From Silene conica (Eukaryota; Streptophyta; Magnoliopsida; Caryophyllales; Caryophyllaceae), in NCBI GenBank assembly GCA_029255685.2, contig CM055318.2, positions 11,537,001-11,601,000 on the forward strand: 64,000 nucleotides of DNA. Direction: 5' to 3'. The notes under the pieces are model-generated. The model was not told where the DNA came from, did not search any database, and saw only the letters and a list, made by a program, of their open reading frames with translations. Shown here piece after piece: positions 1 to 11,563 of this stretch. A program made the translations under genes and the position numbers. The first letter of the stretch is position 1; every line of letters begins with the position of its first letter.

Positions 1-610
1 CAAAATTTATTTTTTCTTAATAAAGAAACTACAAATTTTTATTGGTGACTTCAACCCATACTCAACCCCTCAATTCCAATTTCAATTCTACGAGTTTCCA
101 AACGCCAGTGAAAAATTGAAAACCGAAATCTAATTTCCTACATCATTTGTGGAGAGAGCAACTCTAGAGAAAAATAATACGATAATGAAAAATTGACCAA
201 AAGTTGTTAGATTGTCATATATGAAAACATGTATCAAGACAAATTTGGAGGAAAATAGTGTAGGGATTAGGGAATGGTATTAATACTACAAATGTACTTG
301 TACTTGTCCTTGTCTATACCATTTATGGTACAAGTCATGTATATCAAATAAGGAGTATGTGTTACACAACGTTTTCACCTCTTGATCTAAAAATGCAGCA
401 AATTGTTGACTTCGCAAGCAGTTCTGCTTAAAGTCAATAATTTTAAATTTTCGTATAAAACAGTCTCAATATCAACTGATAATTAGATTATCGCCCTTAA
501 TTTTGTGCTAAAATCCCTTCTCTTTATTCAATTATTGACTCATTCACATAAAATGTTCTTATTATAGGCCAATTTAGCGTTTGTGAACCATTCTCATGTA
601 TTTGTTATTG
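1..610. other. AT-rich left edge without a gene
   Basis: No open frame with recognisable content is seen. Bases about 45-130 ('caattccaatttcaattc', then 'gtttccaaacg') resemble the right end of the MITE at 60886-61310, so a partial MITE end is likely. An 11-base T run at 611-621 separates this stretch from the TPR pseudogene. Confidence 0.4.
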
Positions 611-1036
611 TTTTTTTTTTTGAACACGAAAGAAAGGTTTTTAAACCATACAAACTAACCGACACGTCGGGTCAGACACTCCATTACATTATTTGAAAAA
701 AGAAAATAAACTTATGACGGGACTAATACAGATGATAGGTCTCTTGAGGAGACGATATGATCTTTCGTTCCAACTGAGCGAAAACTTCTTTTCTCTTCTT
801 TATCAGCTGTGCTTCTGAGGAGTACCTGCAACAAGACACACTTACGCCACGAGGACGTAGAACATTTCTGGAAGAAAATCTACTTGTAGGGAAAGTAGAG
901 AAATTGTGTCTCAGAAATTCATCCCTTTGTCTCTGAATTTTCCGGAAGGAGGGAGTTCTCAACTTCTCCCTCACCTAGCGAGTAGTAGGGAATCTGCGAG
1001 GGGTATAAGTAAAGGGGGCACGTAGCAGATTACGAA

Positions 1037-2368
1037 CTAACGAATTCTTGCTCTTCTTAGGGCTGGCCGAAAAACAAAGGGCCGATTATCATTGAGGTCA
1101 GAATAGGCCAGAGGAAAAGTAGAAATAGAGGATGAATGATTTTCCAAAACTAGAGACTCAGCAACTGAAAGGCAAGCTTGAGAGTCTTGGGTTGTAAGAG
1201 AGGAGAAATTGTCTTCAAAATAAGATGGGCTCAAGCATGTATCACTAATGGAGGACTTTCTTGCCATAGTATTTCTATCTGAAGGAGACGCACATATCTT
1301 TCTTTTGTCCCCTCCTCTTACGTTTTCGGGGTTTGGAGAATCTCTTCTTCTTCTTCTTCTTCTTCTTCCCCTTCTTACCGAGTTCACTTGTACTTTTTTC
1401 CTCCATCGTGATTTTAGGATGACAAATCCGAACCGTTAAAGTTGACAAATCATTTTTGTGATAATACATCACTTTATGGACTCGAATGAGTTTTTGATAA
1501 TCATGTCCAGAAATCCTAAGTTTGGGATGTCCTCCTCCCTTTTTTGTAAACTCAAAAAGAGATTTTTTTGGACCATTTTTCTCCAAACCAAGACTCTGAT
1601 TAAAAGACCCAATATCCACAGCTTCAGCCAACTCCAAGTATGCACTCACATTTCCTTTAACACTCACCTCATCTTGGATTTCAGTCACCTCCATGACCAC
1701 ACTCTCACAATCAGTTACATTACTTTCAGGATCCTGCACCGAAACTGGAGAATGCACCTGTTTCTTACCGTTCTCTTCCATTTCGTTAGAAGAAGTGACC
1801 TCAAGCATTCTTTTACCATTAGCCTTAATAAGGAGGTGGCCTTTAACAACCTCTAATTCCCTTAGGACATCCTTATTTCTAGGTTCAACCCCCAAAGCTT
1901 CCATCACATCCATTTTGGCTTCTAAGAATTTATTTAATTTCATATATGCAATTGCTCTACGGAAAAGATCATTAACATTTCGCGGAAAAGATTCTAAAAT
2001 CATGGTACACAGGTCCACAACAGCCCTGAGTTCCTCAAGTTTCAAGGCACAAGCCGCCAGATTATAATTAAGGGAGACAACAAGGTCAGATAACGAGTGA
2101 AAGTCCTCATTTCCAACACTAGCCAAGCTCAGACCAAAAAGTTTACAAGCCTCGTCGACGAAGCAGCCTCATCAAAACGATTTTGTCGAAAAAGACTGTT
2201 TCCTTTGTCCTTAAGCGCCCTTACCTCACACAAGACCAGCCTAAACGACCCCTTCAATTTCGTAAAGTGATCTATCATTCTTTCCCCGTCATTATCCATA
2301 TACCCATCGCTAACATGAGCATAAGCGAAGTTATCTAAGAACTTATTATATACGGAAGGAAAGTCCAT
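1037..2368 (-). pseudogene. Disrupted TPR-domain protein gene
   Basis: Reads leftwards from an ATG at 2368 (MDFPSVYNKFLDNF). The first TPR starts in 'LKDKGNSLFRQNRFDEAAS'. The rest of the TPR array follows in a different frame from about 2155, with 'SLNYNLAACALKLEELRAVV' and 'NVNDLFRRAIAYMKLNKFLE'. This is the TPR arrangement of plant TPR and FKBP/co-chaperone-like proteins, which usually bind partner proteins through helical repeats. After the TPRs come an acidic linker and a Lys/Arg-rich stretch encoded by a long CTT repeat. A plausible tail continues in two further frames to about 975. At least three frame changes are needed to read it through, one inside TPR1, so I call it a pseudogene. 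The exact TPR family is not recognised. Sequencing error in the homopolymer parts could explain some but probably not all of the breaks. Confidence 0.6.
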
Positions 2369-2890
2369 AGCCCCGAACCAAAACTAGCCAACTACTGTCA
2401 CCCAAACAACACAAGAGAAACTAAAAATAGAGCAGAACACTAACAACCACCCAACTACACATACACCATCCACACGCCACCAAACCAGCACCACCCACCA
2501 CCACCACACCCGGAAGCCGACTAAAAGACCTAGTAAAAAACAGTGCGGCGAGGCACAAAACAAACCACATCAGCGAAACCCACCAACACCGGACCCAGCT
2601 CCGACGCACAGAACAACAACGGAATGATGAAACTGACGCACAATCAGACCGTGGATGGTCTACCCATGACGAGAAAAAAAACAGATAATAAGAAAAGAAA
2701 AACAACAAACCTGAAAGCAAAAGACGACTGCGAAGTGGAGACGATAATTACGATTTGAAACAAGAAAACGAGAGTAGGGGATGATGGATCCTCGCCGGCG
2801 ACCTGAACAGTCGTCGACGAGGGAATCAAATTAAGGGTTTTTTAATTTGGGTTTTTTTTTTAATTTGGGGTTTTCTCTCCCTTTCTCTCT
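2369..2890 (-). promoter_or_regulatory. Leader and promoter side of the TPR pseudogene
   Basis: Read on the - strand, this stretch begins with a CT/GA-rich leader ('cagagagagaaagggagag') typical of plant 5' UTRs. It contains a possible 5'-UTR intron with a donor after 2711 (cag|gtttgttg) and an acceptor ending at 2392 (cagtag), about 319 bp. A retained intron would argue against a retrocopy. The 11-base T run at 611-621 could be a poly(A) tail that argues for one, so the origin is unresolved. Confidence 0.35.
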
Positions 2891-2949
2891 CTGACGAACA
2901 CAAAACCAAAACCCCACTTTCGTGATCGCATTTGCTAGTTATTTGTAGT

Positions 2950-3404
2950 GTTTTCACGTATTTCTAGGTGATTTGAAATGCCGAGTGAAGATCAAGCCCA
3001 ATTACAAGAAAAGAAATGAAGTATTTATTCCCTTTGAAGTCTTTCTAAGCCGCTTGGGTGTATCAAAAGCAGCTAAGGCGAAACTTAAGCAAGTAGGGTG
3101 TAAAAGATTACTCCTATGGGTGTATCAGACCGAACTTTGGTGTATGAAAAGCAGCCAAAGTGTAACTCAATGGCGTAGTGTGTAAAAATTTGTGCTTGTC
3201 GGTAGGTGCATCTCTCAAAGCCAGGGTTATTAGACACTCATCCGACGTAACTGTGACACGACCGGTGTATCGATAAATCGGAACGCTCGTGCAAATTGGG
3301 CCCTGACTCAGGTTTGACTCTTGTAATTGTGTTTTGGCCTTTTGTATAATAGTAAAACCATATTATTCGTAGATAAAGTTGTCACATTTTATTTTATATC
3401 AAAA
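2950..3404. other. No recognisable feature
   Basis: A 70-codon open frame at 2973-3185 has no recognisable domain. No repeat ends were found. The GC content is slightly higher than in the surrounding DNA. Confidence 0.4.
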
Positions 3405-3433
3405 CTAGTTTAATATCCGTGCACAAATGCACG
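3405..3433 (-). mobile_element. Helitron 3' terminus remnant
   Basis: The + strand reads aaaACTAGTtta followed by a decayed hairpin (ccgtgcacaaatgcacg). In reverse complement this is a hairpin a few bases before CTAG|T, the Helitron 3' end seen intact at 25434, 50490 and 59458. No matching 5' end was found to the right, so only the terminus is called. Confidence 0.45.
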
Positions 3434-3880
3434 ATATGAGTAAGGAAAATTTGAAACAAATTAGGTATAACACGTTGCATAAAATTGACCTTAATTGATA
3501 GTTTAAAAGTTCCTATGCGATATGATTTACTAAATTAGTTATATAGACTAAAATAGTCACCTGGAAAAAAAAACGTGAATAACTTCCTGAATCTTTAAAA
3601 TTATAATCAAAGAGCTACTATTACATGTAAAATATCACAACATAAATACAGAGATTACATTGTCAATTTTAAAAAGGTTGTGAATTTTCAATAATGGATG
3701 GGAATAATCTTATAAGATTGCGATAACTACAATGGACACTTCGTTTGGTCAAATAGCTCGTCCTTTCGTAGCTTTAGTTTTTTTTTTATTTAGTTCTATT
3801 TTGAAATCAACTTATACGAATACTCTAGCTTAAGACCGTTATTCATACGTTTATTGTAAAAAAAAAACATCACAAATAAA

Positions 3881-4096
3881 ACCAAGTGGTGTTAGTCCAG
3901 TGGTAACTGAGTTAAACCTTGAAGTTTGCAGAAATGCAGGAGTTGAGAGGTCTCAGGTTCGATTAACAGTTGGGGCAATGACCACTTGGCCACTGCAGCT
4001 TCCAAAGGGGGTGGCTTACATGGTCAATGTGCTGGTGGTGCGGGAATGCATCATCCCGGGGGGGATTAAACCCCTCGTTACAAAAAAAAAAAAAAA
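3881..4096 (+). mobile_element. tRNA-derived SINE with target duplication
   Basis: About 200 bp starting with pol III box A-like (gttagtccagtggtaactg) and box B-like (ggtctcaggttcgatta) signals and ending in a run of about 16 A. It is flanked by 14-bp direct repeats, acatcacaaataaa at 3867-3880 and acattacaaataaa at 4097-4110, with one mismatch, which is the hallmark of LINE-dependent retroposition. The 69-codon open frame across it has no meaning. A fragment of the same family lies at 56814-56876. The single mismatch in the target repeat suggests moderate age. Confidence 0.85.
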
Positions 4097-4298
4097 ACAT
4101 TACAAATAAATGGTTCTGTGTAAATATATATTTGATGAAAACAAAAAATTTAGAGAGATTGCGTCTGATCTGTGAATAACGTTATTGAGAAACATTTTAC
4201 ATGATGAGGGGGGACTTATTTAATGATGCAATGAGATTCAAACCTTTGATAGTCTAGTGTGAATTTTGTCAATTCCAATTACATCAAGCTTTTAAAGG

Positions 4299-4900
4299 GG
4301 AGTTTGGTTCGCATAAAGGTATCGGTATGGAATCAGGAATCAAACCAGGGTGGTATGGGTTTGGAACTCGATTCCTCATACCTTGTGTTTGGTTCAATTC
4401 AGTAATGAGGAATGAAATTTTTTTCTATGTCGATTTTATCAACTTTATACATTTACATATATACTACAATTTTTTTCTTTAAAATTTTCATATATTAATT
4501 ATTCAAAACTTGTATATATTTTAATTTTATAAATTTTATTATTTTTAATATCATAATATCTATCCTTAAATGTATAAATAAAAACTCAAAGAAAAATTAT
4601 TCTTGTAAATTATACGGAAACAAAAATCTTAGAAGAAAAATAATTATATGCATATGTCTATTTTTATTAGAGAAAATATTTGTTTTTTACTATATTATTT
4701 TTTCAATTTCATTGTATAATTTGATACTCATGGGTATCAATCTCATACCCTTCTCCCTCTTGGGTATGAGAAACTCATACCTTATGGGTTTGAGGTATTG
4801 GTATCAAATTCTAAAAAATGTAAAACAAACACAAGGTATGGGGTTAGATCATTCCAAACTCATACCTCATACCTAAAGTGAGTGAACCAAACACCCCCTG
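4299..4900. mobile_element. MITE with 'gtttggtt' inverted ends
   Basis: Left end ggggagtttggttcgcataa and right end (reverse complement) gggggtgtttggttcactca form imperfect inverted repeats. Several subterminal copies of 'ggtatgagg'/'cctcatacc' follow inside. The end style fits Harbinger-type or related plant MITEs. No clean target duplication was identified, so the superfamily is uncertain. Confidence 0.55.
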
Positions 4901-4952
4901 AGAAGTATCAAATTTCATCTCCTCAATTACTTGCGTGAATTTATACATAATA

Positions 4953-5042
4953 CTACCTCTGTTCTAGTGAGATGTTTACACTTCTTTTATTTTGTGAGGG
5001 GAAAATAAAGGAAGTGTAAACATATGACTGGGACGGAGGGAG
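4953..5042. mobile_element. Stowaway MITE (Tc1/mariner type)
   Basis: A 90-bp hairpin element. The left end is ctacctctgttctagtgag and the right end in reverse complement is ctccctccgtcccagtcat, the well-known plant Stowaway terminus. It is flanked by TA dinucleotides (4951-4952, 5043-5044). 'atgtttacacttc' pairs with 'gaagtgtaaacat' inside. Confidence 0.85.
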
Positions 5043-5911
5043 TATATAATATCCCAAAATTTATTGAAAACCCTAAATGACATCCAAACCCACAAAGTCT
5101 AAGTTTATCATCTACAACCAACAATTATATATGAATCTATAAAAAAGAATTATGAAGAAAGTCGCAGAAAAATCAAACTGGTAAAAAAATGAAGCTACTC
5201 GACTTCAGTTGGCTAATATTTTATAATTTGAGATTTTATGCTTCGTACGTGGTTCTTAATTAGAGTTAGAGCCCAAAATATATTAAGAGATATTCTGCAT
5301 GGTACCCCTCAATTTTTCGACTTTCTACATGGTACCCCTACACTTTTTAAAACATACATGGCTGGTACCCCTAATTGTTGTCATTATCACTACGTATACC
5401 CCTAAATTTTATTTTAAACTCATTTTTAAGCGTTAAATGATTACTTAGGCGCATAACCAAACTTGACATTTATCATCTCGACATAAGGACTCTATTAGAG
5501 TTAATATCCATTCTTTGGACGTGATAATTTGGGAAAGATCAATAATTTTTCCTTCACCTTTTTTTAGCCCGTATCATTTAATATATTAAAGCAACAGCCG
5601 GTAACCGCTATTAGGTGACGTGTCGCGCTCATATCGATCGACCGTATAAAATACAGATTATGTACACAATAAATACGTAAAACAAAAACTACCCACTCAT
5701 CGGGGGATTCGATCCTGTGACCTATTGTCAACAATAGTTCCATCTTAACCACTAGACTAAGACATCTTCGATATCACCGTCTCTAATTTGTAAAAGTTAT
5801 TCCGTCCACACTATTTTCTATTTGTCTCCATTTTTTCGCCATCTTAATTACTTGAATTTTTCCTAAACTGTAAAAATAGTACTCTGTACTTTTTATCAAC
5901 TTATACTTTTA

Positions 5912-6107
5912 CACAAATTCTTATTTGCAACGGCACTATCCGTCGCAAGCATGTGACGGATACCGTTTTCTCTCACAAAATACTCATTTTTTCTCTCTCT
6001 CCAACACTATTTCTGTGGTCCCCTTTCTCCACTAACTCATTTTGTATCCATTTTATCTCACAAAAGATCCGTCACAAATGGTAACCCGTCGCAAGCAAGA
6101 CTTACTG
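5912..6107. mobile_element. MULE-type MITE, 9-bp target duplication
   Basis: A 196-bp element with ends cacaaattcttatttgcaac and, in reverse complement, cagtaagtcttgcttgcgac. It is flanked by perfect 9-bp repeats (atactttta, 5903-5911 and 6108-6116). The interior has the 'tgtgacggatac'/'tctcacaaaata' signature shared with 21246-21412, 22295-22466 and 55947-56070, so these form one family. Confidence 0.85.
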
Positions 6108-7097
6108 ATACTTTTAATATCCTCATAAATACCAGATTTTTGCAAAACATTTAATATCCAACCATATTTTTTAGTAATTATCATATAATAGTTTTTTTTT
6201 TAACAATTATTAATCACGGCATGTTTTTAGACATGATCGATTTTACGAAACTATTTTTTGGGTCACGGGTAAGAAGGGTCCCGAAATTTAAGGTGAAAGA
6301 AAACAATTTGATGAATGTAGTATAACTATTAATGTAGTGGAAGAAAATATTCAATATTATTAATGTTTTTTAGCATATGTGAGATATTATAAATTGTTTC
6401 AACACTACAAAACAAAGGTCAATATCATAGAAATGTCCGTCGAAAACGTCATTTGGTTTTGTTGCAAAAGTAACGTTGGCCTTAAACAACCGTCGCAAGA
6501 GGTAAATTGAGACGAAATATTTCCTCCCAGAACAAAGATGACTCCGTCTCAACTCTCAATTGTCATATAAGAGTCAACATTATTAGGTGTTGTCGACTTT
6601 ATGTTATTATTGAAATATGACCGACTTTATATTACTACTCCGTATTTTTTAGGTTACCCGTAATAAGGGTTTGAAAATTTTATATTGGAGAAATACAAAC
6701 TAATAAATGTAATATATTAACAAATGTAGTTTCTAAAGACATTTTTCTATATTTGTAATGTTGTTGGCTATTGGCAAAACATTATAAATATTTTTTACAC
6801 AAATTATATGTGGCCTGTCACAATTTTGTATTATTTACAAACAATTTAATTACTTTTGAACATCATTTATTAAAAGAGGATTTTTGAAAATAATTAATTT
6901 TTGTTATATTTTGCCATCTCTACGAAATATCGAATAATTTGTGATAATTTTCATATTTTTTCTACTATAGTCTTTTAATTACCCGGTAATTCCTTTTTTT
7001 TCTGTCATTTTTCTTCGTCGGAGTCGTTTTAGGTTATACATTGTTTTTGTAGATGTGATCTAATTTGGGGGATTAACTTAACTTACTTAGTTTGACG

Positions 7098-8788
7098 ATG
7101 GCAGATTCGATTAATGGTAAACGACTTAATTTGCGAAAATGATTTGGGTGTTTAGCGTGAAAAAAAGGCTCAATTATTTTTTGTTGGCTCAACGAAGCAC
7201 GCACTTGGTCGCATTAAAATAGAGGGGAGGAGGAATCGAACCTAGGACCTATTGTCCAGGATAGCTCCGTCTTCACCACTGAACAAAGACATCAAAAAGA
7301 CTCAATCTATTATTAGACTATGCAATTCTCCAAATTAACTAATTAAGAAATAAACTTGATTAATGGTGGCAGGTCTATCTCCAAAGAAAATCAAGATGAC
7401 AACATTATTTGGTATTGTTTCTTATTTCGGTTGTGTTTGCTTATGATTTAAGGTGAAATCTAAAGATGTTTAACTGAATATCGAAAATTAGGGGTCGTTG
7501 TTTGATTTTTAATCCAAAATTTATAGTCGGAGTGATCCGAGATTAATGGTTGTAGAGGAGTTAAAAGATTCTATGCACAAGTTCGATTAGTGCAATACCA
7601 TCTCTTTTTGATGTCTTAACATTTTTTTTTTATCTTCTTTGACATTTAGTTTTTTAGTTGTTGAATTTGTAGTGTTCAATTGTTCATATTCAGTTATACC
7701 AACATTTGACCCTCTTATAAGGTCATTATTACAGTTAGTTTCACTTTGCATAAATAGCTCATCTAATAGACCCTACAACTCTACCAACATCTTCTAATAA
7801 GTTAGCTCCAAACTACTAAGCTTTAGAGGAAGGAGTTGAGAGTTTTCACAATTTTTAGTTTGCTTAGTAGTAGCCGCTAACAGCTTTAACAGAATAAAAC
7901 CTTAACAGAATAAATAAAGTTGGATATTGAAGTCTTGAAGAGGACGATAATGAAAATTTTAGGTAGGTAACTAGGGTTAGACCGTTCTTATAGATGAATA
8001 CGAAGTAAGTGATTTGTGTATCCTACACGAATACGTGTCCAGGTGTCGGATTTGACTATTATATGAAAAAATATCATCTTTTTGGTATAAAATTGAGTAT
8101 CCAAGTGTCATACCTATGTCCAAGTGTCCAGTGTGCGATTGTCTGCGCAATATAGCTATAAGTATTGGTTGTAAAATTATGGTTATGTTACTATCAATTA
8201 TACGACTACCAAATTAGGAAATGATCATTTTTAATTTGATTTAATCATTGTGAGACTACTATTTTAAGGCATACACCCTCCGACTCTAAATTATTCCATT
8301 TTTCAAAATTCCTGATGTGGATTTTGAACAAATAGGTCAATTCAAAGGAATTAGACGGAATAATATGTACTAAATTTTATTACTCCGTATATTTTAATTT
8401 GTTTCACCTTACCAAATTAGCTAATACATATTGGAGGGCTCGAATTTTGTATACTCCGTCTTAGTTTGTAAAGGCGCGCCTCGAGTGCGCCTAAGATGCT
8501 CCATGGATGAGACACTAACCAAATCTCTCCTTGGTGCAACTTAGATTTCCTAGGACACATTAAATGAGACTTAACAGATTATTTGAAATCTAATAAACCC
8601 TAGAACTTTTCAGAATATGCTACTGCATAAGCACTGCTGAAAATGCAAATTATCTCACAATTAGAAAGTATGAATGTTACACTATATTAACATTTGGTGT
8701 TTGCATTCCAGGGAAACAACAAAGGGTGTCAAAGTTCAATTTCAATTTGAAGGCACAAATGCAAGGAGATTGGATATGGCGTGATTAA
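7098..8788 (+). CDS. Possible small three-exon gene carried by a Helitron
   Basis: Exon 1 is 7098-7116 (ATG, MADSIN plus one base; donor gtaaac). Exon 2 is 7373-7411 (acceptor tggtggcag; donor gtattg). Exon 3 is 8712-8788 (acceptor tttgcattccag; stop TAA). Both introns are GT-AG and phase 1, and the joined frame is open for 44 residues. The protein begins MADSINGLSPKKIKM and ends in NFNLKAQMQGDWIWRD. Intron 2 has a good polypyrimidine/branch region. Plant Helitrons are known to capture multi-exon gene pieces with their introns, and this fits that pattern. The protein is basic and no domain is recognised. Intron 2 (1.3 kb) could hide further exons or mark a deletion. The chain was found by eye and could be chance, but two phase-compatible junctions make it worth testing. 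Confidence 0.4.
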
Positions 8789-9423
8789 AATGACCTCGCT
8801 TTAATTGCTTGATTTTAGTACTCGGTGTGGGCCTGTATCATACAACCTTTACAACATTCCGTTGGTATTTATATTTAGAATTGCACTAATATGTTTGATA
8901 TTGTTATATTTGATGGAGTCAGTCTCATTAATTCTTTGATTTTGTACGGAATATAGAAAAATGACTATATTAAACGAGATTTTTCTTACGATGAAGGAAT
9001 AATGATTTGAATCATCTCTGTTTTTATTTTCGGATTATCATTCGGAAACAATCTCTATGTTTTGTTAATGCAACTGTAAAATTGAGTATCTCCGACCTCT
9101 TGCATCATGGTTTATGGGAGTCATTCAGGTATAACGTAATATTGTACTTTTTCACATTAACGATGAGATTACCCGTGTCGTCTTCCTCCTTTGATTTCCC
9201 TAAGGACTTTTATTATCTTTACGTTTGTTTTGTGTTCAATCAATATTTAAGGTGTAAGAATGGATATCTATTTTTAAACTATTTATTGATTTTATACATA
9301 TATATTCACTTATTTAAACATTTCCATATTTATACAAAATATTTATATTTTTGAGTTAAAACTGCCACCTACATAATTGTTTTATACTTAGATTCATATT
9401 ATACCCGTGCATTTATGCACGGG

Positions 9424-10199
9424 CAGGCCCGGCTGGAAGGGTGAACAACCCGTGCGATCGAACTGGGCCCCCAATTTTAAGGGCCCCAATATCTGCAAAT
9501 TCTTTATTGTATGTATGTATATCATTTAACGTGCTTTTATAACGTTGAAAGTTGTCTAGCAAATTGGTAAGCAGTGCTAACTTGTAGACTGTATTCCCGA
9601 GATTGACTCCTCACATCACCATTTTCATGCGTTTTTTTTGTTGTACATTATCATTAGTTTAATTAATTTCAAAGGGCTTTATGACTGTCTGCCTACCTCT
9701 ATATAATTCTACCATATGCATCATTTCCATCTTATTATATGGGGCGTTTTTTTTCAAATACGAATTTCAGTCTTTTACATACGTTTTTTCAAATTTACCC
9801 TTAATTTTTAGATAACAAAATAAATATATTGATAATTGTTAAACAACAAAATTGCTTCATTATTTAGAGAATTATAATCTTCTATTCAAATTTTTAAAGC
9901 AATTAGATTCGTTTTTAAGAGAAAAATATATATTAAAATGTTAATAGAAAGTGTATGTGAAACAATAAAGTCCGTATGTGAAAAATTAATTCCGAATACA
10001 AATAAGACATACATTTCATCTCCATTATCTTCTACGGAGTAAAATGTATGTAAATGTAATGTACATCAAACAAAAGTTATAAAAGTATAAAAACTAAAAA
10101 AATACAAACTTCACGCAATATTTTCTGGAATTTAAAAATTATTAGGGGCCTATTTTTTTTATTCTGCACAGGGCCTCAGAAACGTCGGAGACGGCCCTG
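9424..10199. mobile_element. hAT element inserted in a Helitron hairpin
   Basis: Ends are caggcccggctgg and, in reverse complement, cagggccgtctcc, a classic hAT CAGG(G/C)CCG terminus. A perfect 8-bp target duplication (tgcacggg, 9416-9423 and 10200-10207) is one arm of the host Helitron's terminal hairpin. The 776-bp interior has 'ggggcccc'-type subterminal motifs and no transposase frame, so it is non-autonomous. Confidence 0.85.
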
Positions 10200-10486
10200 T
10201 GCACGGGTTACACACTAGTATATCTATAAATATTAGGATCGAGATGGATATTGAGCCTAATAGAGTCCTTATTATGTCATGTGATAATAAATGACAAACT
10301 TCCTTACGCATTCAAGTTATCACTTAAAGCTTAAAAATGAGTTTAATTGACGTAAAATAAAGTTTAGGGGTACACGTAGTGATAATAACAACAATTAGGG
10401 GTACCGTGTATGTTTTAAAAAGTGTTGGGTACCATGTAGAAAGTCAAAAAATTGAGGAGTACCATGTAGAATATCCCATATATTAA

Positions 10487-11563
10487 TGTATAACCTTATC
10501 TAACCATATAATCGTATATAAGATATGCAAGTGAATGTTTTAGATTATTAATTTGTACATAAAAATTCAATTTTTCTCTTCAAACTAATTCAAATCTACG
10601 ACAATCTTAGTTGGAGTCATCACGGGATGTAAAGGTGAAAAAAGAAGGTGAAATACTTAGTTTTCGTCTGATCGATAAACGAATAATATATGCATTATAT
10701 ATAAAAAAATAAAAATAAAGTATGGTATGAAAATGTATGATTAAATTTGCGGAAAAGAAGGATAACTTGATTCAATTCACGGGAATGATTTTGGCAAAAC
10801 CAAATAATTTGGAAATAAAATCTACCCATATAGTAAAACCTAAACCAACAAATAAAAAGAAGAAATTCATAGTTATAGTGCAATATAACGATTGAATCAT
10901 GCATGCACAAAACTGTTGCTCCTTGATAATAAAAATTCGTCCTTATTAATTTGCACATATAAAATAATGATAAGAACCTCGAGAAAAAAACTTAATCGAA
11001 GAAAGTGTGAGCAAATTACCAATATAACCATTCTAAATTTCGTTAGCATAAACATTATAAGTGTTGAGTAGAGAACTCAAGAAAAAAGGTTGGGGAATTT
11101 TGTAATCAGCGTTGAGGAAAAAAGATGGTCACGATTTGAAGAAAAATAATCTTTTTCGGGTTGAAAGATATCTTTTATTTTTTTAACGGAAGGTTGAAAC
11201 TTTGCTCCTTTTATTAGGGAAACTAAATTTAATGCACGTGCGATACACGAGTTTGTAAATAATGTCCTTTTGATTAAGCTTTTGTTGAGACTAATAATAA
11301 AATTAATAAAAGAATTGATTAGTGATTTTTTAAATAAAAATCATACTTTAAGCTATAAAAAATTATATTTTTAGTCGAAATCAAATCAGTAAAGTTGTTA
11401 TTAATTCAGTTTAACTTAATTAAACTTGAATTAATTTGAAAGAATTCTATTTCCTATTCTATTAACGATACTAATATCTTATCAATTTTATTATTCTTTA
11501 TTAAATTAAGTAATGTGTATGAGAGTTTGTACCATCATCTATTTTGAGAAAGACTAAAATTAA
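10487..11563. other. AT-rich spacer, no gene seen
   Basis: The 87-codon open frame (10695-10958, - strand) is low-complexity and unsupported. A weak Helitron-3'-like motif (aatgcacgtgcgat) lies near 11230 but lacks a proper end. Confidence 0.4.

Larger units (their letters stand above)
5574..10218 (+). mobile_element. Helitron nested in the MULE
   Basis: The 3' end is clear: hairpin cccgtgcatttatgcacggg at about 9404-9423, then ttacacactag ending in CTAG (10215-10218) followed by T. A later hAT element at 9424-10199 split this hairpin. The proposed 5' end is A|TCATTTAATATATTAAAGC at 5574, which resembles other Helitron 5' ends (TC followed by an AT-rich stretch and TTAAA). The 5' end is less certain than the 3' end. 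No Rep/helicase frame exists, so it is non-autonomous. It appears to carry a possible captured three-exon gene (7098-8788). Confidence 0.6.
5287..10477. mobile_element. Mutator-like element with long TIRs
   Basis: Inverted repeats of roughly 230 bp lie at about 5287-5515 and 10225-10477. The outer ends are gagatattctgcatggtacc and, in reverse complement, gggatattctacatggtact. A perfect 9-bp target duplication (atatattaa) lies at 5278-5286 and 10478-10486, the Mutator-superfamily size. The TIRs carry a 'catggtacccct' motif repeated three times. No MuDR-type transposase frame is present, so it is non-autonomous. Most of its length is later insertions, chiefly the Helitron at 5574-10218. Confidence 0.85.

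Noticed and set aside
2421-2720. 99-codon hydrophobic frame on the - strand
   Set aside because: Lies in the leader/5'-UTR intron region of the TPR pseudogene and has a G/T-rich, non-protein-like composition.
6403-7675. CACTA element suggested by 'cactacaaaa' near 6403 and 'tttgtagtg' near 7667
   Set aside because: No 3-bp target duplication and no subterminal repeats; the motifs are short enough to occur by chance.
9007-9354. 115-codon frame inside the Helitron
   Set aside because: AT-driven Phe/Tyr/Leu-rich translation without any domain; no support as a gene.
11215-11250. Helitron 3' terminus ('aatgcacgtgcgat')
   Set aside because: Hairpin too short and no CTAG|T at the right distance.
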